Positions 49,334-61,330 are shown, numbered from the stretch's first letter. The stretch: DNA of 64,000 bases from Cheiracanthium punctorium (GCA_038373885.1 JAWZYV010019913.1:1166001-1230000); one strand, 5' to 3'. Notes: generated by a model not told the origin, from the sequence alone. Translations and numbers: made by a program.

Positions 49334-49671
49334 CAGCAGTTCTCAGCCTTTTTAAATTCACGCCCCCGCAACAAAGGCTAACTTACGGTGGCACCCCCCC
49401 CCTCACATTTTCCAGCACACATTCAGTTTTTTAATCTTTAACAATGAACATTTAGTCGAATTTTCTACAAAATAATTTTATCAACAGTTTGAATGAACGG
49501 AATGAACGTAAGTTTGAATGAGCATTTTAAGCGAAAATGAACATATTTTTGAGTAAAAATAAGAATAAATAAGATGATTTTTAAAAAAACATGCAACACT
49601 ACTTGCTCTTGAAGGTTTTTCTTGCACTTCCCGTGCAAATGCTCTGCGTCCCCACAGGTTGAGAAACGCTG
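49334..49671. mobile_element. hAT-type MITE
   Basis: Left end CAGCAGTTCTCAGCC; right end, reverse complemented, CAGCGTTTCTCAACC. CAGnGTTCTCAACC is a common hAT terminus. The interior has C-runs and no frame. An inverted, truncated copy is at 56192-56420. The flanks share only AGCT, so a full 8-bp duplication is not demonstrated. Confidence 0.7.
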
Positions 49672-49782
49672 AGCTAAATAATTAAAATTAGACTTTGCCT
49701 GTACACTATTTGGTATTGAAAAATTTCTCGATTTCTATCCGTTTTAAGTATTTTAGACCCCAATACGACAGTAAAAAAAGAA

Positions 49783-49805
49783 AGTTTGTCTGTCTGTCTG
49801 TCTGC
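49783..49805. repeat. (GTCT)n microsatellite
   Basis: Short tetranucleotide run of about five units. Confidence 0.85.
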
Positions 49806-49809
49806 CGGT

Positions 49810-51470
49810 CGTTCTGTCAGTGACGCATTTTTTATTCTCACATCACGTAAAACTGACTGAAGCGAGTGAAATAAAATATGGTGACATGATAGGTGGTTAC
49901 TCAAACTCAAATTAAAAAAAATTCACGTGATAACGATTAAAGTGAAAGAAATGAAACTTGGAGACAAGATAGGTGATCACTCAAGCTGTAGGCGTCGAAT
50001 TAAAAATATTTTTGATTAGATTTTGAGATTTTTCTGAAAATCGTTTGAAACAGTAAATTTTTGTTTTAGTATGCATAAAAACTGCATATAATATAAACAA
50101 CTAGTGTAAACTTTCAAAATATTCAAAAATTTCCACTTTTTATGTTCAAATTGTGTACAATCTATATGTCTTTGCAAAAAAAGTGCAAAATATTTCTTTT
50201 TGAGTAGGTACTATAATTTTCGATTATTTATTTGAAAAACTGTATTTAATTTGGATAGGTATATAGTTATTGTGCAATAAAGTTAATTTGATAATGTGGA
50301 GAGTGCTGACAATTATATGCTGTACATTATTTGAATTATAAGTGTTATACTGCAGTGCATTTGAATTTGAATTATAAATCCATAATTCATTACAAATAAA
50401 TAGTATTACTGTGCATTACAAAGTACATAATTATTGATAATTAATAAATTCACATACATAATTATTAATGAAACAGAACAAAATCCAATACGTGGAAAAA
50501 AAAGTGTATCGCTGATGATTACCGTACGAATATCACAGCTGTGTCCAGTTGCAGCCTGTGTGTTAATTAAAAAATAAAAAAATTTCAATATTAACCCAGT
50601 GAAAATTGCATTAAAATGTGTACACAAGTACAAAAACGTGTGAAATTGTGAGTATATATAAATAAATGTGCGATACCTTTACAGTCTTATGAAAAACATT
50701 TAAAATTTTTTTACAAAGAATTTCAAATGTATAAAAATACAATAATACGTGGAAACCTGTTATACTGCATAAATATAAATTTGAGAAAGCTTGACAAGAA
50801 GTTTTCACTTTTGACGTGTAGCCTACGACTGAATGTTTTTTTATATTACAAAATTTCTTATTTTTACTTTTATTTTTCTCTACAAGTATAAATTGAATCA
50901 TCAGCGATTTCACTAATTTAATACTGCTCAGAAAGCGTTGTTACGTTTAAACTCTAATAGATCCGGTGACTCCTGTTGGCCTTTCCAGAACAACAACAAG
51001 ACCATGATTGCTCCTACATAAAAAAAAAGTGTGTGCGTGTAATCTTTACACGCGATTGAAGTAAAACTTCTTTGACGTTTACGATAAATATCACTGAAAT
51101 TATTAAACTTAAAATAAAAATCATATTATAATTTAATTATATTTATTATTCATGAACTTCACAAAGATTATATAAATGTTATATTCATATTATTTATTGT
51201 AAATAGGAACTTGAATGTCATCATAATATTTTATGTATGAAATTATAGTTTTGTGTTAACTATACTGTGAAACATAAATTTTACTTTCTAAATTTGCTAA
51301 CATTCTTGAAAATACAGCATCTATCGTTATACCGAAACGCGTTGTTGATTGAAGTCGAGAAGTATTCATAGTTAGATCCAATTTTTCTTTTTAAAAATCA
51401 ACTGACGGCTGAGATTCTTGATAGCGAAAATTAACATTAAAATCTCCAGTAAGAATCACCGGTAATTCAT
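49810..51470. other. No gene recognised
   Basis: AT-rich. Minus-strand frames at 50406-50633 and 50611-50913 are hydrophobic and unrecognised. Confidence 0.5.
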
Positions 51471-51479
51471 GATAATTAT

Positions 51480-52220
51480 TCAGAATCCAGGAAGTGTCCA
51501 TGTTGTAGTATTATGCTTTAACTGTTTTTTTATACCATTGTTCCGTCGGGAGTTTGGGTTTGAATGGGAGGAATGTCCATATTCTAGTTTCTAGTATTAT
51601 ACTTTAACTCTGTTCTTTAACTCATGGTTTCCTCTGATTCTTGGGTTCGAATGCAGGTAGTGTATATTTTTTTTAGTGTTTTTCTATCACAGTATTCTTA
51701 AGCGTTGATTTCGTCTGCTGGTAGGTTTCGAATTATTTATCTGTATCCGTGTTTTTAAACTGCAGGTTCTATCTATTGTTTGGGAATGATTGCAGCCAGG
51801 GTCCGTTTCTTTGTGGTGTTCCATCCCCGTGTTAAACCGTTGCTCCGTCTTGAGGTTGGGTTAGAATCCACGGAGTGCCCATTTGTTATTCTTTTATTTT
51901 GATCTTAAACCCTTTGCAGCCAGTGTTTGTTTCTTTGTGGTGTTACATACCCGTGCTCTTAAACCGTTGTTCTGTCTGAATATCGGGTTAGCATCCGGGA
52001 AGTGTCCGTGTTGAACTATTATTCTTTCACTGTTTTCTTAAAATGTTTTCCCGTAGGGTTTGAACCGAGAGAATGTCTTTGTTGTGGTATTTTCTTTAAC
52101 TGTGTTTCTAAACTCGTGTTTTCTTCTGACGGTTGGTATCGAATGCACGTAGGGTCTATTATTGCGTTTTTCTATGGCAGTATTCTTAAACCTTTGTTTT
52201 CCTCTGCTGTTTTTGCTCGA
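51480..52220. repeat. Diverged ~78-bp minisatellite
   Basis: About nine or ten imperfect units with a common pattern: GAATGnnnGTAGTGTC, a TAGTATTnTnCTTTAACTGT block, then TTCnTCTGnnGGTTGGG. Landmarks fall at about 51540, 51628, 51708, 51840, 51968, 52045, 52118 and 52198, giving steps of 73-88 bp or a doubled spacing. No conserved reading frame runs through the units. Confidence 0.7.
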
Positions 52221-52224
52221 AGTA

Positions 52225-53145
52225 TTATTCTGTTTAAAAATTTACATTTGGCTCATTATCGCCGCCTGTTCAGCGAAAGACTTCACACAGTGACACAGTG
52301 ACTTCACACAGTGACAAGAGCCGGTCCTTTTATCCACTGAACAGGGTCATCAGGCAAGATCTTGCTTCAAAACAGGTAGGGAGTAATGTCGACGCGCAGG
52401 GAGCACAGTCGACGTTCTCAGGAACGAACGCCCGAGAGCTGTTCCGCAAATAATTAAACTTATAAATCTGGAAAAAGCTTGTTAAGTGTGACGTCAAAAT
52501 GAAGTAGCAATCACTTGCAATAGCTAGTTTTGTCACGCAAATGATTATGTTTTTTGACTCTCGGATATGAAATGTTGCTGAAAATACCGAAAAATCGCTT
52601 AAAAATGGGTGAACGGGTGGATTTTCAGATTTTTAAAGTAGCGCAGATTGTTTTCTATATTTTTATACATGATTATGGAAATTTTCAAGGGAATTGTACA
52701 AACGGTGTAGAAATTATCAGGCTTTTTGTCCTTGACATTGCAATGTTTTTGCAGTCATGGCGGAATGAAGAAGCAAGGGGAAAAAGGATACGTCATTTCC
52801 TTTACTGAGCGTTACTTCCGTCAGAAAAAAAATCTGAGTTACCCCCTCGTTGCGCCTAAAGAAGTTTTACTTCAAAAAAAAAAATCAAAAAACGAATCTA
52901 CGAAGGTGATTAAGAAAATAAGGTAACATGTCCTTTAACCCTTTGCTTGAAAAATATAGTTGAGAAAAACGTGCCATAATCGGAAAAAGAAATTCACTTT
53001 AATTTTGTTAACTCATATTAGGTATTCCAAAACTGGCGCATTTACATTGCCTAAACTGAGTTCGGGCGTCACAGGGAAGGGGTTAACCAAAATGTTTGTT
53101 CAGGGATTCGAAGACATACACAAACACAGCAAGGTATTTTGTAAG
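52225..53145. other. No gene recognised
   Basis: 52260-52310 holds a short CACAGTGAC repeat. Frames at 52330-52536 (-) and 52554-52926 (+) are unrecognised. Confidence 0.45.
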
Positions 53146-53147
53146 GA

Positions 53148-53720
53148 TTACTTTTTAACGTAGCCTCAATGGCCCTTAAAGCATTTGTTCCAACTTTATA
53201 CAAATCTATCGAAACCGGCCTTGTCGAAATCAAATCCCTGCTCGTTGAGACTTATTATGATGAAGTCCTGAACTGCGACATAAATTTGGAAATAGCTTTC
53301 TGACAGGTGCTTGATTTATAGCTCGAACAGATGGAAATCATTAGGTGTAAGCTGTAAGGAGGATAATATGATACGTTCTATCGATAGTGCTTCAGCCAAC
53401 TATGCGTAAATGAGTTCGTATGCGGGCGGGCTTTGTCATGCAAGAAGATGATACTTCCACTAGATGACGATGAATTTCGCTAAGGAGTTTTCTTCGATCT
53501 CAAAACTCGCATTATACTTCGCGCTTCAAGAGCACATAGCCGTCAACTTCTCCATATTTTCAATCTTAAGTTTCGTAATATTATTGAACTAAAGCTCTAC
53601 CTTGTTTCGTTTGATTGCTTTGATCGTCTGATACGCCTAGATATGGAATTTCATACGCTTGGAGATTACATGTACCCATACGAATTCTTGTTACCATGCT
53701 TTTGAGCCACTTACATATTG
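53148..53720 (-). pseudogene. Mariner-type transposase C-terminus, copy 2
   Basis: On the minus strand the end reads DKAGFDRFV, WNKCFKGH, GYVKK and a stop at 53148. PPYS lies near 53365, at the position of the PPYSPDLAPxDFHLF motif that carries the last catalytic D; that D itself is lost to a frameshift. Related to 39449-39900 (both share the GATGACGATGAATTTC segment). Multiple stops. No terminal repeats identified. Confidence 0.65.
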
Positions 53721-53744
53721 TATGATATTTCAGCATGGCCCCCC

Positions 53745-53815
53745 AGGTGGTGTAGTGGTTAGAGAATCGTTGATTACGCAGTGGGTCCGAGTTCAAATCC
53801 CGACGTAGGCACGAA
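53745..53815 (+). repeat. tRNA-like SINE head
   Basis: GGTGGTGTAGTGGTTAGAG fits a pol III A box with D arm, and GAGTTCAAATCCCGACG fits a B box at the expected spacing. The acceptor stem does not pair and the T stem has mismatches, so it is not a functional tRNA gene. The following ~110 bp up to the repeat starting at 53935 may be the SINE body. Confidence 0.55.
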
Positions 53816-54409
53816 TGTTAACTTATCCGTCCCCTGTCGTCTCTTCATAGGAGGTAACGCTGGGCATCCACTGTTTTTGTTTAAGTACCTTCATAATAAA
53901 ATGGCCATTGGTCTTACTAGTGGGGAATGCTTGATGAGCAAGTGTCCACTAGAGTGTATCGAAAAACCTTTCTTTCGGAATTCACATACCCTTAGGGTTA
54001 TTTTTTGGCCAAATTGGTTCAATAAAAGTGTGCCAATTTTCAACTCGATTGGTTAAGGTCTTCAGTTGCCGCTTTGGATATAAAGTTTTAAAAAAAGAGA
54101 AAGAGCAGCTTTCTGAAAAATTTCTAAAAAATATACATATTTTTTTGAAAATTTCTTGTCCATTGAAATGAAGTTTACCTTAATTTACTCAATAATAAAT
54201 GTGTAAATTTTCAGCTTGATCTATTTATATGTTCAGCTGCCGCAATGAGCCTAACGTTTGGAAAAATGTGAAAAAAAAAAAAAAAACTCAATTTCGCTAA
54301 CACTCTTTAGAGACATTTTATTCCTTTAGTAGTAATATTTTGTGTGTACATCAAGTCTCAATTACGAAAAATAATTTAATAAATGTGTTTGCAATAGCCG
54401 TTAACAAAT

Positions 54410-54500
54410 GGGACTGTAATCGCAAGCCTCCGTATTCTCCCGATCTGACTCCTTGTGACTGTTTTCTGAGGGTACACTTAAGGACTATGTCTACCACAAC
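54410..54500 (+). pseudogene. IS630-like transposase fragment
   Basis: The frame reads PPYSPDLTPCDCFLRVHLR, matching the motif with the last catalytic D of IS630/mariner-type transposases (PPYSPDLTPCDYFLWGHLK form). Only about 30 codons are recognisable. The homologous segment in T2 (62215-62290, minus strand) reads PPYGLDLTPRDCFLRAHLR. Confidence 0.7.
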
Positions 54501-54609
54501 CCTCCAATAATTATACTCATAAGTAATGATCGTCGATCGATTTTGTCTTGCAGCTCTATCGGTTACCTATTGTGCACGTGAGGGGGGGTCGAAGTGTCGG
54601 GGGTTCCAG

Positions 54610-56006
54610 CCCAGACAGCACATAAGCTTAAATCAAGCTTGAGATTTGGCTTGGCAATGCAAGTTTGGCTTAAGCTGGATTTTCACTTGCAAAGTGCGGT
54701 GATGGCGCCATCTGTGAAAGAGAATGGACATTAATTGTCTAGCGTCCTCAAATTTGGTGAAAGTTCGTAAAATATGTGTTTTAACGGAGATGGGTTTTTA
54801 TTACCAGTGCCATATTACCGGCAAGGCAAACGGGGCAACTGCCCAGGGCCTACAGATTTTAGGGCCCAAAAATCTTACATCTTACACTTTTGTAATTTTA
54901 AAATAAAATTACAAAGGGTAAAAAAAAATTCAGAAGTTAAATAATTTTTTAATTATAAAGTATGAACAATGAAAATAATTCAAATTTACATTTGTATAAT
55001 TTAATTTAAACTTATTTTTAATTCTTCGAAATGCTCTATATCGATATAGCATACCAATATATGTAGGAAAATAACTAACCACATTTGTAAAGAGAATTTT
55101 TAGCGTTAAAAAATAGCAAAATTTTTCAATTATTTGTTATTATAAGAAATATTTACAAAAATGACTAAAATGTTTGTATTCCATACATGTTATGTTAGCA
55201 ACTGTGATATAGCATTTCGAAGTAACGTTTAACTATCTGTTTCTTTGATTTCAGATTACTTAACACAAAATTTGTGTTAAGTAAGTAAATCCATTCTATA
55301 TTTCCAAATATGGAAATTCTTCAAAATAAAATATAATTATACTACGAAATTGATTTCAAAATCAGTCGTTTGTCTTGATTTTGGCCAGCGGCAGTATTGC
55401 TCATGAGTGTTGCGAAAGTTTTAAAACATGTGTTGCTCTTAAGCTTATATTATGTTTATTTCCCTATTAGTAGAGTCTCTAAATCACATATAAAATTATT
55501 TTAATTTTGATGCATCCCATGGAATAAAAAAAACAAATAACATATCGCCCACTTATCAATCTGGCCAGAAAACCGCTTAATAATTCACTTCAAACTTTAG
55601 TCATAGCTGCATAAGGCTCCAGTGGCTGATTGGATAATGCGCTCGGCTACGAATCGAAAGGTCCCGGGTTCTATTCTAGCCACGCACACTCGATGGAAAC
55701 AGATAGTTAAAATAACTTAAAATTACAGCATAGAGGGGGAAGATGCGCGGAAAAATAAAGTATTTGGGGCGCGTTCGCCAGCGGGCGCCCCGTGTATTTA
55801 GAAATTTTTTATTTTGAAAATATTTTAAGCTTGAAATTAAGCTTGAAATGTCAAGATTAATGCAAGCTGGGGAAGTGTAAACTAGAACACTTGATTCAAG
55901 CTTGCATCAAGCTTACACGACTGGAATTTTCAAGCTTAATTCAAGCTTATTGACTTGATAAATCAAGCTTGCTGCAAGTTTGATGCAAGTTTGCTGTGCT
56001 GTCTGG
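54610..56006 (+). mobile_element. TIR element E1 carrying a tRNA-like module
   Basis: Starts CCCAGACAGCACA and ends with TGTGCTGTCTGGG. AG flanks both sides (54608-54609, 56007-56008). The matching empty site in T2 reads TTCTAGTCCC, consistent with a 2-bp AG duplication or an eroded TA. Both subterminal regions are packed with AAGCTTGA/TCAAGCTT motifs. Centrally it has a tRNA-like sequence (55614-55686). No transposase is present. The orientation given is that of the tRNA-like sequence. E2 (62755-63687) is a second copy. Confidence 0.85.
55614..55686 (+). other. tRNA-Arg(ACG)-like sequence inside E1
   Basis: GGCTCCAGTGGCTGATTGGA resembles the 5' half of arthropod/vertebrate tRNA-Arg; the A box is intact. 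The anticodon loop CTACGAA gives anticodon ACG. The B-box segment GGGTTCTATTC has one change in the TTCGA core, and the T stem and acceptor stem do not pair properly. It is therefore a tRNA-derived pol III module rather than a working tRNA gene. The E2 counterpart has a different anticodon loop. Confidence 0.6.
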
Positions 56007-56191
56007 GAGTCCCCCTTGCCGAATATTTTTCAGCATAAAATCCCTATATTTATATTTTTAACGTAAAAATCTCGCTTTTTAACATTAATATTACATCTAT
56101 GAGCCGCCTCCCCCTTTGAAAAAATGTCTATGTATGCATTTGTCTCCGGATTGAAAGTCACTACCTGAACTCTCCCATTACGCTAGAGCAG

Positions 56192-56420
56192 AGTTTCCCA
56201 AACGCTCTGCGCCCCTTAGGGCGGCGCAGAGCTTTGCAGGAGGGGAGGGAGCGAGAAAAACCAAGGCAACTGTACTGATGCATTTTTTTAAATATTTTTA
56301 TTTCTTCTTATTTTTACTCCAAAATATATCTATTTTCGATTAAAATGCTCATTCAAACTTAACTGATAACATTATATTGTAGAAAATTCGGCTGAATGAT
56401 CGTTGCTGAAGAATAAAAAA
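56192..56420. mobile_element. hAT-type MITE, truncated by R2k-C
   Basis: Inverted relative of 49334-49671. It starts CAGAGTTTCCCAAACGCTCT and shares GAAAATTCGnCTnAATG and the AGAATAAAAAACTGA segment. It is cut at about 56420 where R2k copy C begins. Confidence 0.65.
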
Positions 56421-58457
56421 CTGATGTGTCCAACACATGACTTCCTTGCACGTCCATTAGATCAAAAATATTTTCGACGCACTTCCTCTAAATTTATTTG
56501 TTTGAAAGAGATAAAATATCAATAATAGTAAGGTTTAGCAATTTCTAGCCAAATATTTCGATATCGCCAAGCTGAGTTCAATTTGAAAGATTTCCTTCTG
56601 ACACTTTATTTGGCGATATTTCACCAAAAGCCGACAAACTTGAGATAGTCAGCGAGATTTTGGGGATAGCCAAAGTAGTCATTGACCACAGACTTTCAAT
56701 GAATTGAATGCATCTATACACCTCAATGTATTCAAAGTCATTTGGCTCACCATGTAAATAAATTCTCAGTCGATTGCTGTCAAAAAAGATATTGAAAACA
56801 GTTAGATATTACAATAGTTCTAAATACAAAGTTAAAAAATCTACGGGTTAAAGTTTTAGAGTTATACAAAATAGGAAATAATTTTTGGCGCCAAATTTGG
56901 CGATATTTCGGCGAAACTCGTCAATGTCGACGACATTTGGCGAGATTTTAAGCATAAACCAAACAATGACAGATTATCGCCAAATTTGGCGATATTTCGC
57001 CAAAACTCGCCAAGAACGATGACAAATGGCGATACTTTGGGCATGGACCAAATGACTGACTATCGCCAAATTTGGCGATATTTCGCCAAAACTCGCCAAG
57101 GTCGAGGACAGACGGCGAGATTTTGGGCATGTACCAAACAATGACTGTCTACAGTTGTGTTATAATGAAGATGTCCATAGACATTAAGGTACTGAAATTC
57201 TTTTCGGTGGTCCTGTAAATAAACTCTCCAGTAGATTGGAACCAAAAATCGAGATGCACAACTAGATGTTACAACATTCTTATATATGAAATTTCATAAT
57301 AGTTTTTGAGATTTGAGAGTTAAATATGCACACACGTACACCAAAAGTCGCCAAGCTTGGCGACTTTTGGCATAGTTCTTGAGGGAGGCACGTGACCGTG
57401 GTCGGACCATTACCTAACTTATGTGGTAGGACGGTATTGTGCTTGAAATGGATGAATGCCCCTAAAATTGCTATTGACCGTAATGTATTGGAAATCTTTT
57501 GAGTGTTCCTGTAGCAGAACTATAAATGATAAAGACACTTTTTTTAATAGAGAAATTCATTTTCTAACTCTTTACAGCATATATCACTTCTGAGTCGTTT
57601 GAAATAGCCCAATACCTCTAAAAAACGCTTTGATGAATTTCGGCCCATAGAGCGTAATGTATTTCGAATCTTTTGGGCGGTCCTGTAGATAAACTATTCA
57701 GTCGAATGGAACCGAAAGGGGAGGTGCACAACTAGATGTTACAACAATCTTAAATATAAAGTTTCAACATTCAACGCCTAACAGTTTTTGAGATATGCCA
57801 GTTTAATGAATTTCGGCCCATTGAGTGTAATGTATTTCGAATGTTTTGGGCAGTCCTGTAGATAAACTATCCAGTCGAATGGAACCAAAAGGGGAGGTGC
57901 ACAACTAGATGTTACAACTATCCAAAATATGAAGTTTCACATTCTACGCCAATAGCTTAGAGTAGCGAGTTTACATGACTTATCGGCCCATAAATATGAA
58001 GTTTCGACATTCTACGCCTAATAGCTTTTGAGTATGCGAGTTTAATGAATTTCGGCCCATAGAGCGTAATGTATTTCGAATCTTTTGGGCGGTCCTGTAC
58101 ATAAACTATCCATTCGATTGCCACCAAAAGGGGAGGTGCACAACTAGATCATAGAACAATCCTAAATATCAAATCTCAACATTCTACGACCAATAGTTTT
58201 TGAGATATGCGAGTTACATACATACGTACGTACGTACGTACAGACGGCATGGAAAAACTGGCCACAGTAGACTCGCCACTGGTCAAAATGAGTTGCAGAC
58301 GCGTTAATATGATCGTGCATGCTAGCCTACGATGAGATGCATCGAAAAAATTTTTAAAATTCAATTTAGAGGTAGTCAAAATCGGTTTTTATGTCGAAAT
58401 TTGGCCCCCAAAATTTTTCGGGATCACATTACTTCCTTATACTACGTACAAGGAAGT
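56421..58457. mobile_element. R2k repeat family, copy C
   Basis: Same layout as A and B: ~87-bp repeats (56885-57130), palindrome (57343-57368, extendable to 30 bp), ~172-bp repeats (57630-58205), TACG tract and terminal stem-loop. It has an extra ~75-bp scrambled duplication at 57940-58015 rich in single-base deletions. The left end follows AAAAAA directly with CTGATG, lacking the T of the other copies. Confidence 0.88.
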
Positions 58458-58493
58458 AAAAATTGTTCAATACGCTTTTAGAAAATGAAAAAA

Positions 58494-60470
58494 TCTGATG
58501 TGTCCAACACATGACTTCCTTGCACGTCCATTAGATCAAAAATATTTTCGACGCACTTCCTCTAAATTTATTTGTTTGAAAGAGATAAAATATCAATAAT
58601 AGTAAGGTTTAGCGATTTCTAGCCACATATTTCGATATCGCCAAGCTGAGTTCAATTTGAAAGATTTCCTTCGGACACTTTGTTCGGCGATATTTCACCA
58701 AAAGCCGACAAACTTGAGATAGTCAGCGAGATTTTGGGGATAGCCAAAGTAGTCATTGACCACAGACTTTCAATGAATTGAATGCATCTATACACCTCAA
58801 TGTATTCAAAGTCATTTGGCTCACCATGTAAATAAATTTTCAGTCGATTGCTGTCAAAAAAGATATTGAAAACAGTTAGATATTACAATAGTTCTAAATA
58901 CAAAGTTAAAAAATCTACGGGCTAAAGTTTTAGAGTTATACAAAATAGGAAATAATTTTTGGCGCCAAATTTGGCGATATTTCGGCGAAACTCGTCAATG
59001 TCAACGACATTTGGCGAGATTTTAAGCATGAACCAAACAATGACAGATTATCGCCAAATTTGGCGATATTTCGCCAAAACTCGCCAAGAACGATGACAAA
59101 TGGCGATACTTTGGGCATAGACCAAATGACTGACTATCGCCAAATTTGGCGATATTTCGCCAAAACTCGCCAAGGTCGAGGACAGACGGCGAGATTTTGG
59201 GCATGTACCAAACAATGACTGTCTACAGTTGTATTATATTAAAGATGTCCATAGACATTAAGGTACTGAAATCCTTTTTGGTGGTCCTGTAAATAAACTC
59301 TCCAGTAGATTGGAACCAAGAATCGAGATGCACAACTAGATGTTACAACATTCTTATATATGAAATTTCATAATAGTTTTTGAGATTTGAGAGTTAAATA
59401 TGCACACACGTACACCAAAAGTCGCCAAGCTTGGCGACTTTTGGCATAGTTCTTGAGGGAGGCACGTGGCCGTGGTCGGACCATTACCTAACTTATGTGG
59501 TAGGACGGTATTGTGCTTGAAATGGATGAATGCCCCTAAAATTGCTATTGACCGTAATGTATTGGAAATCTTTTGAGTGTTCCTGTAGCAGAACTATAAA
59601 TGATAAAGACACTTTTTTTAATGGAGAAATTCATTTTCTAACTCTTTACAGCATATATCACTTCTGAGTCGTTTGAAATAGCCCAATACCTCTAAAAAAC
59701 GCTTTGATGAATTTCGGCCCATAGAGCGTAATGTATTTCGAATCTTTTGGGCGGTCCTGTAGATAAACTATTCAGTCGAATGGAACCGAAAGGGGAGGTG
59801 CACAACTAGATGTTACAACAATCCTAAATATAAAGTTTCAACATTCAACGCCTAACAGTTTTTGAGATTTGCGAGTTTAATGAATTTCGGCCCATTGAGT
59901 GTAATGTATTTCGAATGTTTTGGGCAGTCCTGTAGATAAACTATCCAGTCGAATGGAACCAAAAGGGGAGGTGCACAACTAGATGTTACAACTATCCAAA
60001 ATATGAAGTTTCGACATTCTACGCCTAATAGCTTTTGAGTTAGGCGAGTTTAATGAATTTCGGCCCATAGAGCGTAATGTATTTCGAATCTTTTGGGCGG
60101 TCCTGTACATAAACTATCCATTCGATTGCCACCAAAAGGGGAGGTGCACAACTAGATCATAGAACAATCGTAAATATCAAATCTCAACATTCTACGACCA
60201 ATAGTTTTTGAGATATGCGAGTTACATACATACGTACGTACGTACGTACGTACAGACGGCATGGAAAAAACTGGCCACAGTAGACTCGCCACTGGTCAAA
60301 ATGAGTTGCAGACGCGTTAATATGATCGTGCATGCTAGCCTACGATGAGATGCATCGAAAAAAATTTTTTAATTAAATTTAGAGGTAGTCAAAATCGGTT
60401 TTTATGTCGAAATTTGGCCCCCAAAATTTTTCGGGATCACATTACTTCCTTATACTACGTACAAGGAAGT
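58494..60470. mobile_element. R2k repeat family, copy D
   Basis: Follows copy C after 36 bp in the same orientation and is nearly identical to it. Both share CGTCCATTAGATC, GGCCACAGTAGACTCGCCAC and other variants absent from A and B. The palindrome is at 59417-59442. The right end is followed by AATAACAG rather than an A-run. Confidence 0.9.
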
Positions 60471-61330
60471 AATAACAGAAAACAAATATTAACATGAAAC
60501 ACAATATTCTGAAATAATTTGCCAAACTAGAAATGGAAGACTGACACAATTTTATTGGGAATATTTTCAAATTTTGTTTAGTTATTTTTTACACAATTGC
60601 TAAATACAAAGTTCCTTAAAATATGATGGTCTGGAGAGATGTGGCATTAATTAGTAAGTATGAATTTACACACATAAGGGCAAGTGCACGGGAAATGAAC
60701 AAAAGAAAATATTGCATATTCACCAATCGACGCTAAGTCTGAATGCTGTGCTCCATGTCATTCGATTGTCGCACCTTGGTCATCAATAGTACACGGGTAT
60801 GAGATCTGGACATGGGCACCTCTTGTCATCAGTGAGCCAGGTCCGGATAGGTGGTGAAGTCCCTCTTTATTTGGAAAAGTATTCTAATATAACATCGGTT
60901 TGGATCTAGCCTGATGATGGTAGCGTCACATATTCCGTTGAGTCTCTCAGCACTTAGAACTCTTCTTCGGTTAGGAAGTTTCTCTTTCTCCTTTTTTCTT
61001 AAGCCAGCAAAGATACAACTCCTCTCACTCTATTGGGTACCTCCTGTAGGATTCTGTTGGATGTCTTCTTCACCCTCAGTCGACTATTCGTGTTTGGATG
61101 ACTAGTTCGCCCCCCTCCTCGAGTCGGTAGCTTCTTCCCCTGCATAATTTATGGGATATAAATATTTTTTCTCCTTGACACTTATTGTGCCAAACTGTCA
61201 ATACTTCAGACACTTCGGCGCCTGAATTTTATTTATAGCCGTTCTGTGAAAAAACATCTGTGTGTGGTAAACATTCCATGGGAAAAAAAACAACATCTAT
61301 TCCCTTGAGATTTGCCCCTTTAATTAAGAC
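60471..61330. other. No gene recognised
   Basis: 60720-61140 is somewhat more GC-rich than its surroundings and has a 63-codon plus-strand frame (60914-61105), unrecognised. No splice or promoter context stands out. Confidence 0.45.

Larger units (their letters stand above)
53935..56125 (+). mobile_element. IS630-derived repeat T1, interrupted by E1
   Basis: Pairs with 61970-62754 as an inverted copy. Shared segments include the CACTAGAGTnTATCGAAAAA edge, GTTGCCGCTTTGGA, CACTCTTTAGAGACAT (its complement in T2 has one change) and GAATATTTTTCAGCATAAA. It carries a transposase fragment at 54410-54500. E1 (54610-56006) is inserted between GGGTTCC and AGTCCCCCTT. T2 lacks E1 at the matching position. 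Confidence 0.75.

Noticed and set aside
49334..49671. An 8-bp target duplication for this hAT MITE
   Set aside because: The flanks TTTAGCTT and AGCTAAAT share only AGCT in direct orientation, so the duplication could not be claimed.
53745..53815. Functional tRNA gene
   Set aside because: A and B boxes are present, but the acceptor and T stems do not pair. It is better explained as a SINE head.
55614..55686. Functional tRNA-Arg gene
   Set aside because: The anticodon loop is good, but the B box has lost the TTCGA core and the T and acceptor stems mispair. It also lies at a fixed place within a transposon.
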